A stretch of 64,000 bases of DNA from Flavobacterium aerium (GTDB taxonomy: Bacteria; Bacteroidota; Bacteroidia; Flavobacteriales; Flavobacteriaceae): NCBI RefSeq assembly GCF_030766725.1, contig NZ_JARQWR010000011.1, positions 62,001 through 126,000 of the forward strand, in the 5' to 3' direction. Of this stretch, positions 26,050-35,061 are shown one piece after another; within the stretch, counting starts at the first letter, position 1; every line of letters begins with the position of its first letter. The notes below the pieces were generated by a model that saw only the letters and a program-made list of their open reading frames with translations, was not told where the DNA came from and ran no database searches. The translations under genes were made by a program, and so were the position numbers.

Positions 26050-26621
26050 TTGAATAAACTTTCAGGAAAGTATTTCTTTCTTAGGTATTTATATAATTGA
26101 TATACTATGAATGCCGTTAATGTTCCTAATGCAAAGCCACAAAGAATATCTAATGGATAATGTAATCCTAAGTATATTCGGCTATAAGCGAATATTAATG
26201 GCCATAGGAATATCAATCCCATATAGCGCACATAGGGCTTCATAATCAAATATAGTAATATTGCCGCAGCCATCGAATTTGAGGCATGACCGGATACAAA
26301 ACTGAATGATTGTCTGGAAATTACGATTCGGATATAGTCTTTTATAGCAGGCTCATTACAAGGACGTAAACGCTGTACGCTATATTTAATTAGGTTTGTA
26401 GTTTGATCTGTCAGTGCAATTAATACGGATACAACTAATACCACCATTAGGGTATGTCTCCATCCTAATTTTTTGAAAATTATATAAAAGATTAGAAGAA
26501 ATACAGGAATCCAATTGATTTGTTTGGTAATAAAACTCCAAAGGGCATCATATTGTTCAGAACCTAATCCATTAAGGTAAACAAAGACTTTTTGATCTAA
26601 AGCTACTAATTTTTCAATCAT
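26046..26621 (-). CDS. PAP2-family membrane phosphatase
   Basis: Membrane lipid phosphatase of 191 residues with about five membrane helices. All three PAP2 signatures are intact: KYSVQRLRP (Lys-x6-Arg-Pro), SFVSGHAS and SRIYLGLHYPLD. Likely substrates are undecaprenyl diphosphate, phosphatidate or lipid A phosphates; sequence alone cannot choose. It begins one base after tatA ends, so the two are co-transcribed. Confidence 0.9.
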   Translation of the reverse strand: MIEKLVALDQKVFVYLNGLGSEQYDALWSFITKQINWIPVFLLIFYIIFKKLGWRHTLMVVLVVSVLIALTDQTTNLIKYSVQRLRPCNEPAIKDYIRIVISRQSFSFVSGHASNSMAAAILLYLIMKPYVRYMGLIFLWPLIFAYSRIYLGLHYPLDILCGFALGTLTAFIVYQLYKYLRKKYFPESLFN

Positions 26622-26622
26622 A

Positions 26623-26895
26623 TTACATTTGACGTTTTATTGGACCTGTTGCGTCCTCTAAATCTTCTTTCATTTTATTAATCTCACCTGTGATATCACT
26701 TGTAATATCTTTTCCTATTGTAGTATCAATTCCGTTTTGCTCTGCACTCTTCTGAATTTCACTTTTAATTTCATTTGTAGCATCTTTCAACTGTCTCATT
26801 CCCTTTCCTAGCATACGTGCGATCTCCGGAACTTTATCAGCTCCAAATAGCATCACGACAACAAACAAAATAAAAATTATCTCTGAACCTCCCAT
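26623..26895 (-). CDS. tatA: Sec-independent translocase subunit TatA/TatE
   Basis: Pore-forming subunit of the twin-arginine translocase, inner membrane. With ATG at 26895 it has 90 residues: a single membrane helix (about 4-20, IIFILFVVVMLFGADKVPE), the FG hinge and an amphipathic helix with GKGMRQLKDATNEI, all typical of TatA. A TTG two codons upstream is possible but less likely. No tatC is nearby. It is the first gene of a pair with the PAP2 phosphatase. Confidence 0.92.
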   Translation of the reverse strand: MGGSEIIFILFVVVMLFGADKVPEIARMLGKGMRQLKDATNEIKSEIQKSAEQNGIDTTIGKDITSDITGEINKMKEDLEDATGPIKRQM

Positions 26896-26926
26896 AAACA
26901 AAAAACTTTTATATTTTTTTCCAAAA

Positions 26927-26934
26927 CAAAGGTA
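26927..26934 (-). promoter_or_regulatory. -7 box of tatA
   Basis: Reads TACCTTTG on the minus strand (exact TAnnTTTG), about 25 bases of leader before the ATG at 26895. Confidence 0.65.
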
Positions 26935-27027
26935 GCCAAAATGTTTTTCTTAGAATCCATTTAAGCTTTAAAAAATAAGTTAAATTATAGGTAAGACCTA
27001 CGAAAGATGACTCATTACAGTATTTTA

Positions 27028-29325
27028 TTACTTCCTTTCGAACTTATCAAACTTCGATTTCACTTCTCCTTTTGGCCAAGTATTATTACTTAAATCAACA
27101 TCTGCTGTTTCTAATTTTGGATCGATTACAATCTTTTTAATTGTTTTTTCTACCGCAAATACTCTCGTCACCTCAAGGTCATTTTTTCTCCAGATTTGCG
27201 CTGGAAAAACAAAATTCTCTGTGGAATTATCATCGTAGGTTACTTCTACAAGAATTGGCATTACCAATCCTCCTGGCTTATTGAAGGTTACCTCATAGAA
27301 GTATTTTGGTTCTTTTAATTTTGCAATTTCTTCTGCACTTAATTTCTTCTGTACATACTCGCTCAGCGTTTTTATATCTTTTAACTTGAATGATTTATCT
27401 TGTTTGCCTCCAGATTTGGCATCTTCTGCAATCATATAAACCATAGGTTGTTTTGGCGCTTCTTCTTTTTTAACTTCTTCAACTTTAGTTACTTTTCCTT
27501 TTTTAGCTTTTTCTTTTTTAGTGATAAGTACTTTAGTTTCTTTATTTGGTTCATTTGCTACAACATAGCGTTTTACCTCTTTTATTCCTATGTCATTATA
27601 ATCTGTTGTATAAAACCATCCTCTCCAAAACCAATCTAAATCGACCGCAGAGGCATCTTCCATTGTTCTAAAAAAGTCCTCTGGTGTAGGGTGTTTAAAC
27701 TTCCATCTATTTGCATAGGTTTTAAAGGCATAATCGAAAAGCTCAGGCCCCATAATGGTTTGGCGTAGTATGTTTAATCCTGTTGCTGGTTTTGCATAGG
27801 CATTACTACCAAATTGCGCGATATTCTCGGAATTTGACATAATAGGTTCTAAGAAATTTTGATCGCCATTCATATACGGTACAATCTTCGCTGCCGGACC
27901 ACGAGCTGAAGGATAATTCGGCATATAATCTTGCTCTGCTAGATATTGCATAAATGTATTTAAACCTTCATCCATCCAAGTCCATTGGCGTTCATCACTG
28001 TTCACAATCATAGGAAACCAGTTATGTCCTACTTCATGGATTACAACACTGATTAATCCATTCTTCAATCGTTCGCTAACAAATCCTTTTTCGTCTGGGC
28101 GTCCAAAATTGAAACAAATCATAGGGTATTCCATCCCCTGTCTGTCTGAATTTACGGATATTGCTTTGTGGTATGGATAATCAAATGTTCGGCTGGAATA
28201 TGATTTTAAGGTACTCGCCACTACTCGCGTGGAATATTCCTCCCATAACGGATTTCCTTCTTTTGGATATAATGAAATTGCCATTACCGATTTGTCGTTC
28301 AGTTTGACTGCCATTGCATCGTAAATGAATTTTCTTGAAGTTGCAAAAGCAAAATCTCTTACGTTCTGAGCGCTAAATTTCCATGTTTTCTTTTTATCTG
28401 AAACTGTTTTCTCAGCAATCTCAGCATCCATTTGAGTTACAATTTTAATGGGCTTATCGTATGTTTTTTCAGCTAATTCATAGCGTCGTATTTGTTCTCT
28501 GGTAAAGACTTCTTTTCGATTCATTAAGAAACCTGTTGCCTCCATAATATGATCGGCAGGAACTGTAATATTTACATCAAAATTACCAAATGGTAAAGCA
28601 AATTCTCCACTTCCCCAAAATTGCATATTTTGCCATCCCTGTACATCATTATACACGGCCATTCTAGGATAAAACTGCGCAATAACATATAGATTATTAC
28701 CGTCTTTATCAAAATGTTCATAGCCTGAACGCCCTCCTTCAAGTACATGGTTATTGATATTATACCACCATTTTATTGAAAAAGACATTTTCTCCCCTCC
28801 CATTAATGGTTTTGGCAAATCAATGCGCATCATCGTTTGATTGATGGTATACTTCAATGCTTTTCCTTTCGAATCTTTTACAAATTCTATATTGAATCCA
28901 CGTTCTAAAGTTGGCTTTAAATATTCTTTTGTGAAGTCATTTGGTCGGATTGCAGGATCAATCTTTTGTTTGTCAACCAATGGTGATTTTGATGTAGGCC
29001 CTATCTGATTTTGATCGAGCTGTACCCATAGGTACTCTAAATTATCTTTGGAATTATTGTAATAGGTAATTACTTCTTCTCCTGATATTTTAGCATTTTT
29101 ATCATCCAATTCAATGTTCATTTTATAATCGGCTTGTTGCTGATAATAAGCTGGTCCTGGTGCCCCAGAAGCAGTTCTAAACATATTGGGTGTAGCAAAT
29201 TCTTGATACATCTGCCTAAACTTATTATTTTCCGTATGTCCAGGCTCTTTTTTAGCTTCTTGTGCACACAAGGTTGAGACTGCTAAAAATGAAATTGCGG
29301 TAAAAAATGAAGTACTTTTTTTCAT
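27028..29325 (-). CDS. M1-family metallo-aminopeptidase, exported
   Basis: Zinc aminopeptidase of 765 residues with a signal peptide ending near LCAQ (about 19-22). The zinc site is HEVGH (430-434) plus the distal glutamate in MDEGLNTF (Glu453). The usual GAMEN exopeptidase motif is replaced by QGMEYP at about 396-401, as I recall for Bacteroidota homologues. A Lys/Glu-rich, apparently disordered stretch (about 625-660, KKEKAKKGKVTKVEEVKKEE) precedes the C-terminal domain. It probably digests peptides in the periplasm. A DUF6702-like gene lies just upstream, 56 bases away. Confidence 0.92.
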   Translation of the reverse strand: MKKSTSFFTAISFLAVSTLCAQEAKKEPGHTENNKFRQMYQEFATPNMFRTASGAPGPAYYQQQADYKMNIELDDKNAKISGEEVITYYNNSKDNLEYLWVQLDQNQIGPTSKSPLVDKQKIDPAIRPNDFTKEYLKPTLERGFNIEFVKDSKGKALKYTINQTMMRIDLPKPLMGGEKMSFSIKWWYNINNHVLEGGRSGYEHFDKDGNNLYVIAQFYPRMAVYNDVQGWQNMQFWGSGEFALPFGNFDVNITVPADHIMEATGFLMNRKEVFTREQIRRYELAEKTYDKPIKIVTQMDAEIAEKTVSDKKKTWKFSAQNVRDFAFATSRKFIYDAMAVKLNDKSVMAISLYPKEGNPLWEEYSTRVVASTLKSYSSRTFDYPYHKAISVNSDRQGMEYPMICFNFGRPDEKGFVSERLKNGLISVVIHEVGHNWFPMIVNSDERQWTWMDEGLNTFMQYLAEQDYMPNYPSARGPAAKIVPYMNGDQNFLEPIMSNSENIAQFGSNAYAKPATGLNILRQTIMGPELFDYAFKTYANRWKFKHPTPEDFFRTMEDASAVDLDWFWRGWFYTTDYNDIGIKEVKRYVVANEPNKETKVLITKKEKAKKGKVTKVEEVKKEEAPKQPMVYMIAEDAKSGGKQDKSFKLKDIKTLSEYVQKKLSAEEIAKLKEPKYFYEVTFNKPGGLVMPILVEVTYDDNSTENFVFPAQIWRKNDLEVTRVFAVEKTIKKIVIDPKLETADVDLSNNTWPKGEVKSKFDKFERK

Positions 29326-29381
29326 CTGAATCGTTTAATGAGCGATGAAATTAATACTTTTTTATGAAATTATTATAGAAA

Positions 29382-29885
29382 TCAGAAATTTAATGTGCCG
29401 TTAATGTTATTTTCTGTCAGTAATAAACTCTTCTTTACTCCGGATATATTGGTATGAATAATATTCTGTTGTTCTGAAATATAGTCGATCAATAATGTAT
29501 TATATACATCTAAAGTGCTTATTTTACCTACTTCTTGAACATTGTAATAGCATATCAAAACATCTTCTTCTATTTCTTTTCCTAAATAATTAATGGCTTT
29601 TGTTTTTCCATTTACTTTGATTGAGAATTTCTCTAGCAAATATTTTTTCACCAGTGTTTCGGCTTCTGGAAGTTCTTTTGACGTTCCCAAATACAGTTTT
29701 TTACCATATTTTTTTTCTAAAGCATTGTCTAGGTCATCAATAAAAATTCGGGAGGTAATTTGTAATGCTTTTTTTTCTTGATTATAATTCACTTGGTATA
29801 CTGAAACATAAAATTTATGAATCCCCATTGAAGTGAATACAACAAGAAATAAACTGGCTAGAATAAAAAGTAATGATTTTCTCAT
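29382..29885 (-). CDS. DUF6702-like exported protein
   Basis: Protein of 167 residues with an N-terminal hydrophobic signal or anchor (about 4-20), then a small beta-rich domain with HKFYVSVYQVNYNQEKKALQ and a late VYNTLLIDYISEQQNIIH stretch, which I recognise as the uncharacterised DUF6702 family often next to M1 peptidases in Flavobacteriaceae. Function unknown. It precedes the M1 gene in the same direction and follows the two carboxypeptidase-regulatory-like genes with a 30-base gap, suggesting one operon. Confidence 0.75.
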   Translation of the reverse strand: MRKSLLFILASLFLVVFTSMGIHKFYVSVYQVNYNQEKKALQITSRIFIDDLDNALEKKYGKKLYLGTSKELPEAETLVKKYLLEKFSIKVNGKTKAINYLGKEIEEDVLICYYNVQEVGKISTLDVYNTLLIDYISEQQNIIHTNISGVKKSLLLTENNINGTLNF

Positions 29886-29915
29886 TTCCCAAAAATAGAA
29901 AAAAGATAGATAGTA

Positions 29916-30635
29916 TTATTTCCCATAAAGTCGAATGGCGTTAAATTTCAACGACAACCCACTTAATAAAAAGGTAACTAATGATTTATTCTTCGTTTTT
30001 AAAGCTCTTGCCAATTCTACATCTTCTACTGCAAAGTATTGGAATCCCTTAATATACTCGGCTGGGATTTTCAATTGATTGATGTAAAAATTATCTTCAT
30101 ACAAAAGGTCTAGTATTTCCAAAGACCGTTCCTTACCTTCAATAACCACTTGTTTTTTCATGATTTTTGTTCGGCCCGAAATAGCGTTTATAAGGGCATC
30201 CGTTCCGTTGGTTGCTGTATAGACTTTACGTTCTGCTGCGGTGTATTCTTTTTGATTTTGAGGAATGATCCCTAATGCTTTGGCATTAATCCGACGGTTG
30301 TCTACAATCTCAACTTCATCCAACTGATTCACCATTTCTTCCAATTTGATAAAGAAATATTCTTTCTCAAAATCGTATTGTGATAGCTGAACGCTTCTTC
30401 CGATGAGTTGTACCGCTGAAAACATCAGAACATCACCTGGCTTGGCTTCAATTTTGAAATATCCATCCTGATCGGATTGTGTTCCAGCATTATTCGTTGT
30501 GTTCATTACAATAATACCTTGTTTAGTACTATTATCTGTGATAATCTTACCGTTTAAGACTTGATATTTTGCACCTTGACCAAAAACAAAATGACTTAAA
30601 AAAATAAAAAAAACAATAATACTACTTCTTTTCAT
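29916..30635 (-). CDS. Carboxypeptidase-like regulatory domain protein (paralogue A)
   Basis: Exported protein of 239 residues with a signal peptide (about 1-19, ending VFGQ). Residues about 25-110 form a CarboxypepD_reg-like beta sandwich (LNGKIITDNSTKQGIIVMN). The C-terminal half contains GIIPQNQKEYTAAERK and YEDNFYINQLKIP, shared with the adjacent paralogue. There is no TonB receptor barrel. The first 14 bases overlap the end of the upstream paralogue. Function unknown; an envelope or surface role is inferred from the signal peptide. Confidence 0.8.
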   Translation of the reverse strand: MKRSSIIVFFIFLSHFVFGQGAKYQVLNGKIITDNSTKQGIIVMNTTNNAGTQSDQDGYFKIEAKPGDVLMFSAVQLIGRSVQLSQYDFEKEYFFIKLEEMVNQLDEVEIVDNRRINAKALGIIPQNQKEYTAAERKVYTATNGTDALINAISGRTKIMKKQVVIEGKERSLEILDLLYEDNFYINQLKIPAEYIKGFQYFAVEDVELARALKTKNKSLVTFLLSGLSLKFNAIRLYGK

Positions 30636-31401
30636 CCCACCTTTTTGAATTATATTCTACTGCCAGTTCTCCAATAACAAATTTAATCATTGTTTTATTT
30701 TTTGTTTTAACGGCGCGTACTAAACGTTCATTTTCTATAAGATAATATTGAAATCCTCGAATATGATCTTGCGGTATTTTCAAATCATTGACATAAAATT
30801 CATCTTCATATAAATCTTCAATAAACTTGAGCGTTCCTTCTTTTTTCTCTACTTCGTATTCTTTTTTAAGAATTTTTGATCGTCCAGAGAACATATTAAA
30901 CAATGGATCTAACGATAATCCTATCATAGGCTGTAATGTTGCTGCATCAAATCCCAGCTTTGTTCCAGATTCTGTACCAGATTTCAAATTTCTTTCTGCT
31001 TTTGTATATGATTTTTGTCCCTTAGGAACAATCCCTAGTGAAACGGCATTAATATTATTATACTTTCTTACATACACTTCATCCAAAAAAGTAATTTGTG
31101 CTTCTAATCGTACTAAAAGCAAATCTTCATTGAAGTCTTCTTTTTTTAATACAATATTCCTCCCTTTAAACTGTACACCTGAAAACATTAAGGTATCATT
31201 CGCTTTTGCTGAGATTGAAAAATAACCTCCTTTTTCAGTAACGATACTTTTTTCCGTGCTTAGATTAATAACATAAATCCCCTCTAGATTTGAATAATCA
31301 CTTGTTATTTTACCTTTAAGGTTTTTACGTAAAGGCTCCTGAGACCAGGATGTAAAATAACATAAAAAAATCAATAAGGAAGCTGTTAAAGTTCTTTGCA
31401 T
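30622..31401 (-). CDS. Carboxypeptidase-like regulatory domain protein (paralogue B)
   Basis: Exported protein of 259 residues with a signal peptide (about 1-20). It has the same layout as its neighbour: a CarboxypepD_reg-like sandwich (LKGKITSDYSNLEGIYVIN) then GIVPKGQKSYTKAERN and YEDEFYVNDLKIPQDHIRG. It differs by an extra segment around GTKLGFDAATLQPMIGLSLDP. The two genes are a tandem duplication, translationally coupled. This one heads the run toward the DUF6702-like and M1 genes. Function unknown. Confidence 0.8.
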   Translation of the reverse strand: MQRTLTASLLIFLCYFTSWSQEPLRKNLKGKITSDYSNLEGIYVINLSTEKSIVTEKGGYFSISAKANDTLMFSGVQFKGRNIVLKKEDFNEDLLLVRLEAQITFLDEVYVRKYNNINAVSLGIVPKGQKSYTKAERNLKSGTESGTKLGFDAATLQPMIGLSLDPLFNMFSGRSKILKKEYEVEKKEGTLKFIEDLYEDEFYVNDLKIPQDHIRGFQYYLIENERLVRAVKTKNKTMIKFVIGELAVEYNSKRWDEKK

Positions 31402-31632
31402 AAATAAAAATTAAAAGTGCTAAACAATTTATTTTATTAAACTATTCTGCTATTTTGATACATTTAATCCTAAAAAACTATTCATATACTAACAAATAAT
31501 TATTTTTTGGATGTCTTTGTAAAAGTATCAGTACTTGTTCTAAATATAGTATTAATGACTTGGTAAATTTATGTTAATACCCTTTCTCCAAAAGTTTAAA
31601 TCAATTTAAAGTTTATTCCCGTTCAAACTTTA

Positions 31633-31640
31633 TAACTTTG
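31633..31640 (+). promoter_or_regulatory. -7 box of pepE
   Basis: TAACTTTG, an exact TAnnTTTG match, about 21 bases before the start codon at 31661. Confidence 0.65.
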
Positions 31641-31660
31641 TTCTATCTAAATGGAATAAA

Positions 31661-32374
31661 ATGAAAAATCTTATTATTGCTAGTACCTCAACACTACATG
31701 ATGGTGCTTATCTTGAGTATCTTTTACCAACATTAGCCGATCATTTTAAACATGTAAAAAACCTACTCTTTATACCCTTTGCCCGTCCTGGTGGTATTTC
31801 TCATGATGAATATACTCATAAAGTAAAATCGGCTTTCGCGGCAATACATATTAATGTAACAGGATTGCATGAATATGAAAACCCAGAAGAAGCCATACTC
31901 AACGCAGAGGGAATCTTCACCGGCGGAGGAAATACTTTCTTACTGGTCACTCAACTTTATAAATTCAAACTAATGGATGCATTAGAAGAAGCGGTAAAAG
32001 AGGGAACACCATACCTTGGAACGAGTGCTGGCAGCAACATTTGTGGTCTTACGATGCAAACGACTAATGATATGCCAATTATTTACCCGCCTAGTTTCAA
32101 AACATTAGGATATATTCCATTTAATCTAAACCCACATTACTTAGATCCAGATCCAAGTTCAAAACACATGGGAGAAACTAGAGAAACCCGAATTAAAGAA
32201 TTTCACCAATTCAACACTGTTCCTGTCCTAGGACTACGCGAAGGTAGTTGGCTTGATGTAAAAGGAAACACAATAACACTAAAAGGAAACTTATCTGCTC
32301 GTCTTTTCAGAGTGCATGAAACTCCTGAAGAATTAGAAACAGGAAGTGACCTAAGTTTTCTAGGTCAACTTTAA
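31661..32374 (+). CDS. pepE: Dipeptidase E (peptidase S51)
   Basis: Cytoplasmic alpha-aspartyl dipeptidase of 237 residues with a Ser-centred active site. Key features are GIFTGGGNTFLL (about 86-97), the nucleophile elbow YLGTSAGSNI (Ser near 122), and NPHYLDPDPSSKHMGETR further on, all typical of PepE. It is a single gene with its own -7 box and terminator. Confidence 0.93.
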   Translation: MKNLIIASTSTLHDGAYLEYLLPTLADHFKHVKNLLFIPFARPGGISHDEYTHKVKSAFAAIHINVTGLHEYENPEEAILNAEGIFTGGGNTFLLVTQLYKFKLMDALEEAVKEGTPYLGTSAGSNICGLTMQTTNDMPIIYPPSFKTLGYIPFNLNPHYLDPDPSSKHMGETRETRIKEFHQFNTVPVLGLREGSWLDVKGNTITLKGNLSARLFRVHETPEELETGSDLSFLGQL

Positions 32375-32381
32375 ACTATTC

Positions 32382-32413
32382 AAAACCTTATCATACTCTG
32401 ATAAGGTTTTTTT
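32382..32413 (+). terminator. Terminator of pepE
   Basis: AAAACCTTATCA pairs perfectly with TGATAAGGTTTT across a TACTC loop, followed by further T to 32413. Confidence 0.9.
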
Positions 32414-32431
32414 ATACAAACTTCTTAAAAC

Positions 32432-32463
32432 AAAAAAATCCGAAACTTTCGTTTCGGATTTTT
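32432..32463 (-). terminator. Terminator of tRNA-Gly copy 1
   Basis: AAAATCCGAAAC, loop TTTC, GTTTCGGATTTT; the minus strand ends in a T-run (32432-32438). It lies just beyond the tRNA 3' end. Confidence 0.85.
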
Positions 32464-32471
32464 CTTCTCTG

Positions 32472-32544
<73 letters not shown>

Positions 32545-32557
32545 ATTTAATGTGGTG

Positions 32558-32565
32558 CAAATATA
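32558..32565 (-). promoter_or_regulatory. -7 box of tRNA-Gly copy 1
   Basis: Reads TATATTTG on the minus strand (exact consensus), 13 bases before the mature tRNA 5' end. Confidence 0.75.
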
Positions 32566-32650
32566 AAAAATAAAACCAATATGATGCAAATTTTATTTTC
32601 TAAAAGAATCAGGGTCAATTTTTACATTAATACCTTCCTCTATAAAAACG

Positions 32651-32679
32651 AAAAATCCGAAATTTTCATTTCGGATTTT
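32651..32679 (-). terminator. Terminator of tRNA-Gly copy 2
   Basis: AAAATCCGAAAT, loop TTTC, ATTTCGGATTTT. It is a compensated variant of the copy 1 terminator: the C-G pair next to the loop has become T-A, so the stem is conserved. Confidence 0.85.
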
Positions 32680-32687
32680 CTTCTCTG

Positions 32688-32760
<73 letters not shown>

Positions 32761-32773
32761 ATTTACTGTGGTG

Positions 32774-32781
32774 CAAATATA
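32774..32781 (-). promoter_or_regulatory. -7 box of tRNA-Gly copy 2
   Basis: Reads TATATTTG on the minus strand, at the same 13-base distance from the tRNA as in copy 1. Confidence 0.75.
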
Positions 32782-32976
32782 AAGAATATGCTTATTTATA
32801 TCCAAGCTTTTTTTGAAAAAAAAATATTTTTTTTACTCCTTATTTCCTCAACCACCTGCAACGAAAGGTTAACTTATTTACAATTAAAGGTTTATAAACG
32901 GTTAAGGATTTTTTTAACACGAGTTTTTTTTCAACTAAAGGAAAAAATATGTAACTTTAAAAAATAAGCCCCTATC

Positions 32977-33417
32977 ATGAGTCCAATTATTAAAGAAATA
33001 TCTGCTGCGGAAACATTCGTTGTCCGTCATCTTGTATTAAGAAACAATAAACCTATTGAAAGTTGTCGTTTTGATGGCGATACATTAACCACTACTAAAC
33101 ATTACGGTATTTTTATAGATAATGTACTTGTAGGTGTTGCTTCTTTATTTAAAAATAACACGAAATACCTCGATCAGAATAACCAGTTTCAATTGCGTGG
33201 GATGGCTATTTTAGATTCTCATCAAAAAAAAGGGCTTGGCGAAGCTTTACTTCAGCATATTGAGCAAGAAACAAAAAACATCCCTGAGGCCTTGATTTGG
33301 TTCAATGCTAGGGAAGTTGCCGTAGGGTTTTATAAAAAATTAGGCTATGAAGTTATCGGTAGTCCTTTTAATATTGAAGATATTGGCATACATTATGTAA
33401 TGTATAAAAAACTATAA
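32977..33417 (+). CDS. GNAT-family N-acetyltransferase
   Basis: Protein of 146 residues with a single GNAT fold: a central strand FQLRGMAILDSHQKKGLGEALLQHIEQ (about 70-96) containing the acetyl-CoA loop QKKGLG, and the late FYKKLGYEVIG motif (about 122-132). Substrate unknown. It is 51 bases upstream of an L,D-transpeptidase gene in the same direction, but nothing else ties the two functionally. Confidence 0.88.
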   Translation: MSPIIKEISAAETFVVRHLVLRNNKPIESCRFDGDTLTTTKHYGIFIDNVLVGVASLFKNNTKYLDQNNQFQLRGMAILDSHQKKGLGEALLQHIEQETKNIPEALIWFNAREVAVGFYKKLGYEVIGSPFNIEDIGIHYVMYKKL

Positions 33418-33468
33418 CCATAAGTTTATCGTATCTAAACCTATATCATTACTATAAAACTGTTATTT

Positions 33469-35061
33469 ATGAAATTATTTTACATCCTATTCATAGCAAC
33501 CCTTTTTGTTGGTTGTAAAAAAGAAAATAGTGCAGTCAAAAAAGTTGAAAAAGTAATTGAAGCCATAACACCTACTAATAGCACTACTTTGAAAAAAGTT
33601 TCGCTTGATAGTGTTCATTTATCCGAAACTAAAAATGATTCCATCATTGCTTTTTATAAATTAGAAAAGAATGAAACCGTTTGGAATGAAAAAGAAAATC
33701 GAGATGCTTTAATCAAAGAAATTAAAAATTCAGGGAAAGAAGGAATGAATCCTAATGATTATCCCTTAACAAAAATTCAATCTTATGAGAATAAAATCAA
33801 ATCCTTATCCGACGATGATATTATTCAATATGACATCTTATTAACGACAAGTTACTATAAATTCATCAACGAATTGGCTAATGGTAAGCTCAATTCCAAA
33901 AAACTATATAATGATTGGGATTTAAAAACCAATAAAGTCAATATCAACAAACCATTAGTAACCGCACTAAAAGAGAATGAAATTGAAAAGATGATTGAGG
34001 ATAACAAGCCACATCATATTGTTTATTTAAAACTAAAAGATGCACTTGCAGCTATTGATCAATACCCAAAAGATAGCCCTCCAACAATTCAACTCAAAGA
34101 AAAAAAGATTGTATTGAATGATACGAATCAATCAGTTATCAATATCAAGAAAAAATTAATGTATTGGAAGGATTTAAAAGCAAAAGACAGCTTGACTACA
34201 GTTTATGATGAGGATACACAAAAAGCGGTTAAGAAATTCCAAAAAAGACATGGTTTACAGGCCGATGGTGTAATTGGCGCAGGTACTGTTGCAGCTCTAA
34301 ACATATCGAAAGCTAAAAGAAAAGAGCAGATTATCGCCAATTTAGAACGTTGGAAATGGTATCCAAAAAACATGGGGAAAAGTTATTTAATTATCAATAT
34401 TCCCGATTATATGTTGTCTGTAGTAAAAGATAATGACACCGTAAAAACGCATCGTGTTATTGTAGGAAAAGAAAAAAGAAGAACGCCTATCTTATCGTCA
34501 AAGCTAAATTATATTGTATATAATCCTACTTGGACAGTTCCTCCTACTATCTTGAAAGAAGATGTTATCCCAGCGACTTCTAGAAACTTCGGTTACCTTG
34601 ATTCTAAAAACATAACGGTTTATGACAAAAACAATAATGTCGTTGACGAAAGAAACTGGAAATCACAGGATGCTAAAGCTTACCGATATGTACAAAGTCC
34701 TGGAGATTACAATTCATTAGGTCGTATGAAAATTATTTTCCCTAATCCTTATTTGGTATATCTACATGACACAAACAATAGATCTCTTTTCAATAATTCT
34801 TTCCGTGCGTTAAGCTCTGGATGTATTCGAGTGGAAAATCCGATGGATTTATCAGAATATTTATTAGATGATTCTAAAAACTGGACCAAAGATAAAATCA
34901 ACGAAACTTTGGCAACTAAGAAAACCAAAAACGTAAATATTAAAGACAATATCTACATTCACCAATTATATTGGACAGCATGGATGGACGGTAATGAATT
35001 ACAGTTCCGTGATGACATCTATAAATTTGATGCAGGCTTATATCAAAAATTGAGAAATTAA
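33469..35061 (+). CDS. L,D-transpeptidase lipoprotein with peptidoglycan-binding domain
   Basis: Periplasmic peptidoglycan cross-linking enzyme of 530 residues, YcbB-like in layout. It has a lipoprotein signal with lipobox LFVGC (Cys16), a helical scaffold domain, a peptidoglycan-binding domain (about 225-280, FQKRHGLQADGVIGAGTV) and a YkuD catalytic domain with HDTNNRSLF and the nucleophile SSGCIRVENP (Cys452). It makes 3-3 cross-links between mDAP residues. Its end shares a TTAA with another, convergent L,D-transpeptidase-like gene. Confidence 0.92.
   Translation: MKLFYILFIATLFVGCKKENSAVKKVEKVIEAITPTNSTTLKKVSLDSVHLSETKNDSIIAFYKLEKNETVWNEKENRDALIKEIKNSGKEGMNPNDYPLTKIQSYENKIKSLSDDDIIQYDILLTTSYYKFINELANGKLNSKKLYNDWDLKTNKVNINKPLVTALKENEIEKMIEDNKPHHIVYLKLKDALAAIDQYPKDSPPTIQLKEKKIVLNDTNQSVINIKKKLMYWKDLKAKDSLTTVYDEDTQKAVKKFQKRHGLQADGVIGAGTVAALNISKAKRKEQIIANLERWKWYPKNMGKSYLIINIPDYMLSVVKDNDTVKTHRVIVGKEKRRTPILSSKLNYIVYNPTWTVPPTILKEDVIPATSRNFGYLDSKNITVYDKNNNVVDERNWKSQDAKAYRYVQSPGDYNSLGRMKIIFPNPYLVYLHDTNNRSLFNNSFRALSSGCIRVENPMDLSEYLLDDSKNWTKDKINETLATKKTKNVNIKDNIYIHQLYWTAWMDGNELQFRDDIYKFDAGLYQKLRN

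Noticed and set aside
27400-27639. Plus-strand Phe-rich frame inside the M1 peptidase gene
   Set aside because: It is the reverse complement of the Lys/Glu-rich linker and is composition-driven.
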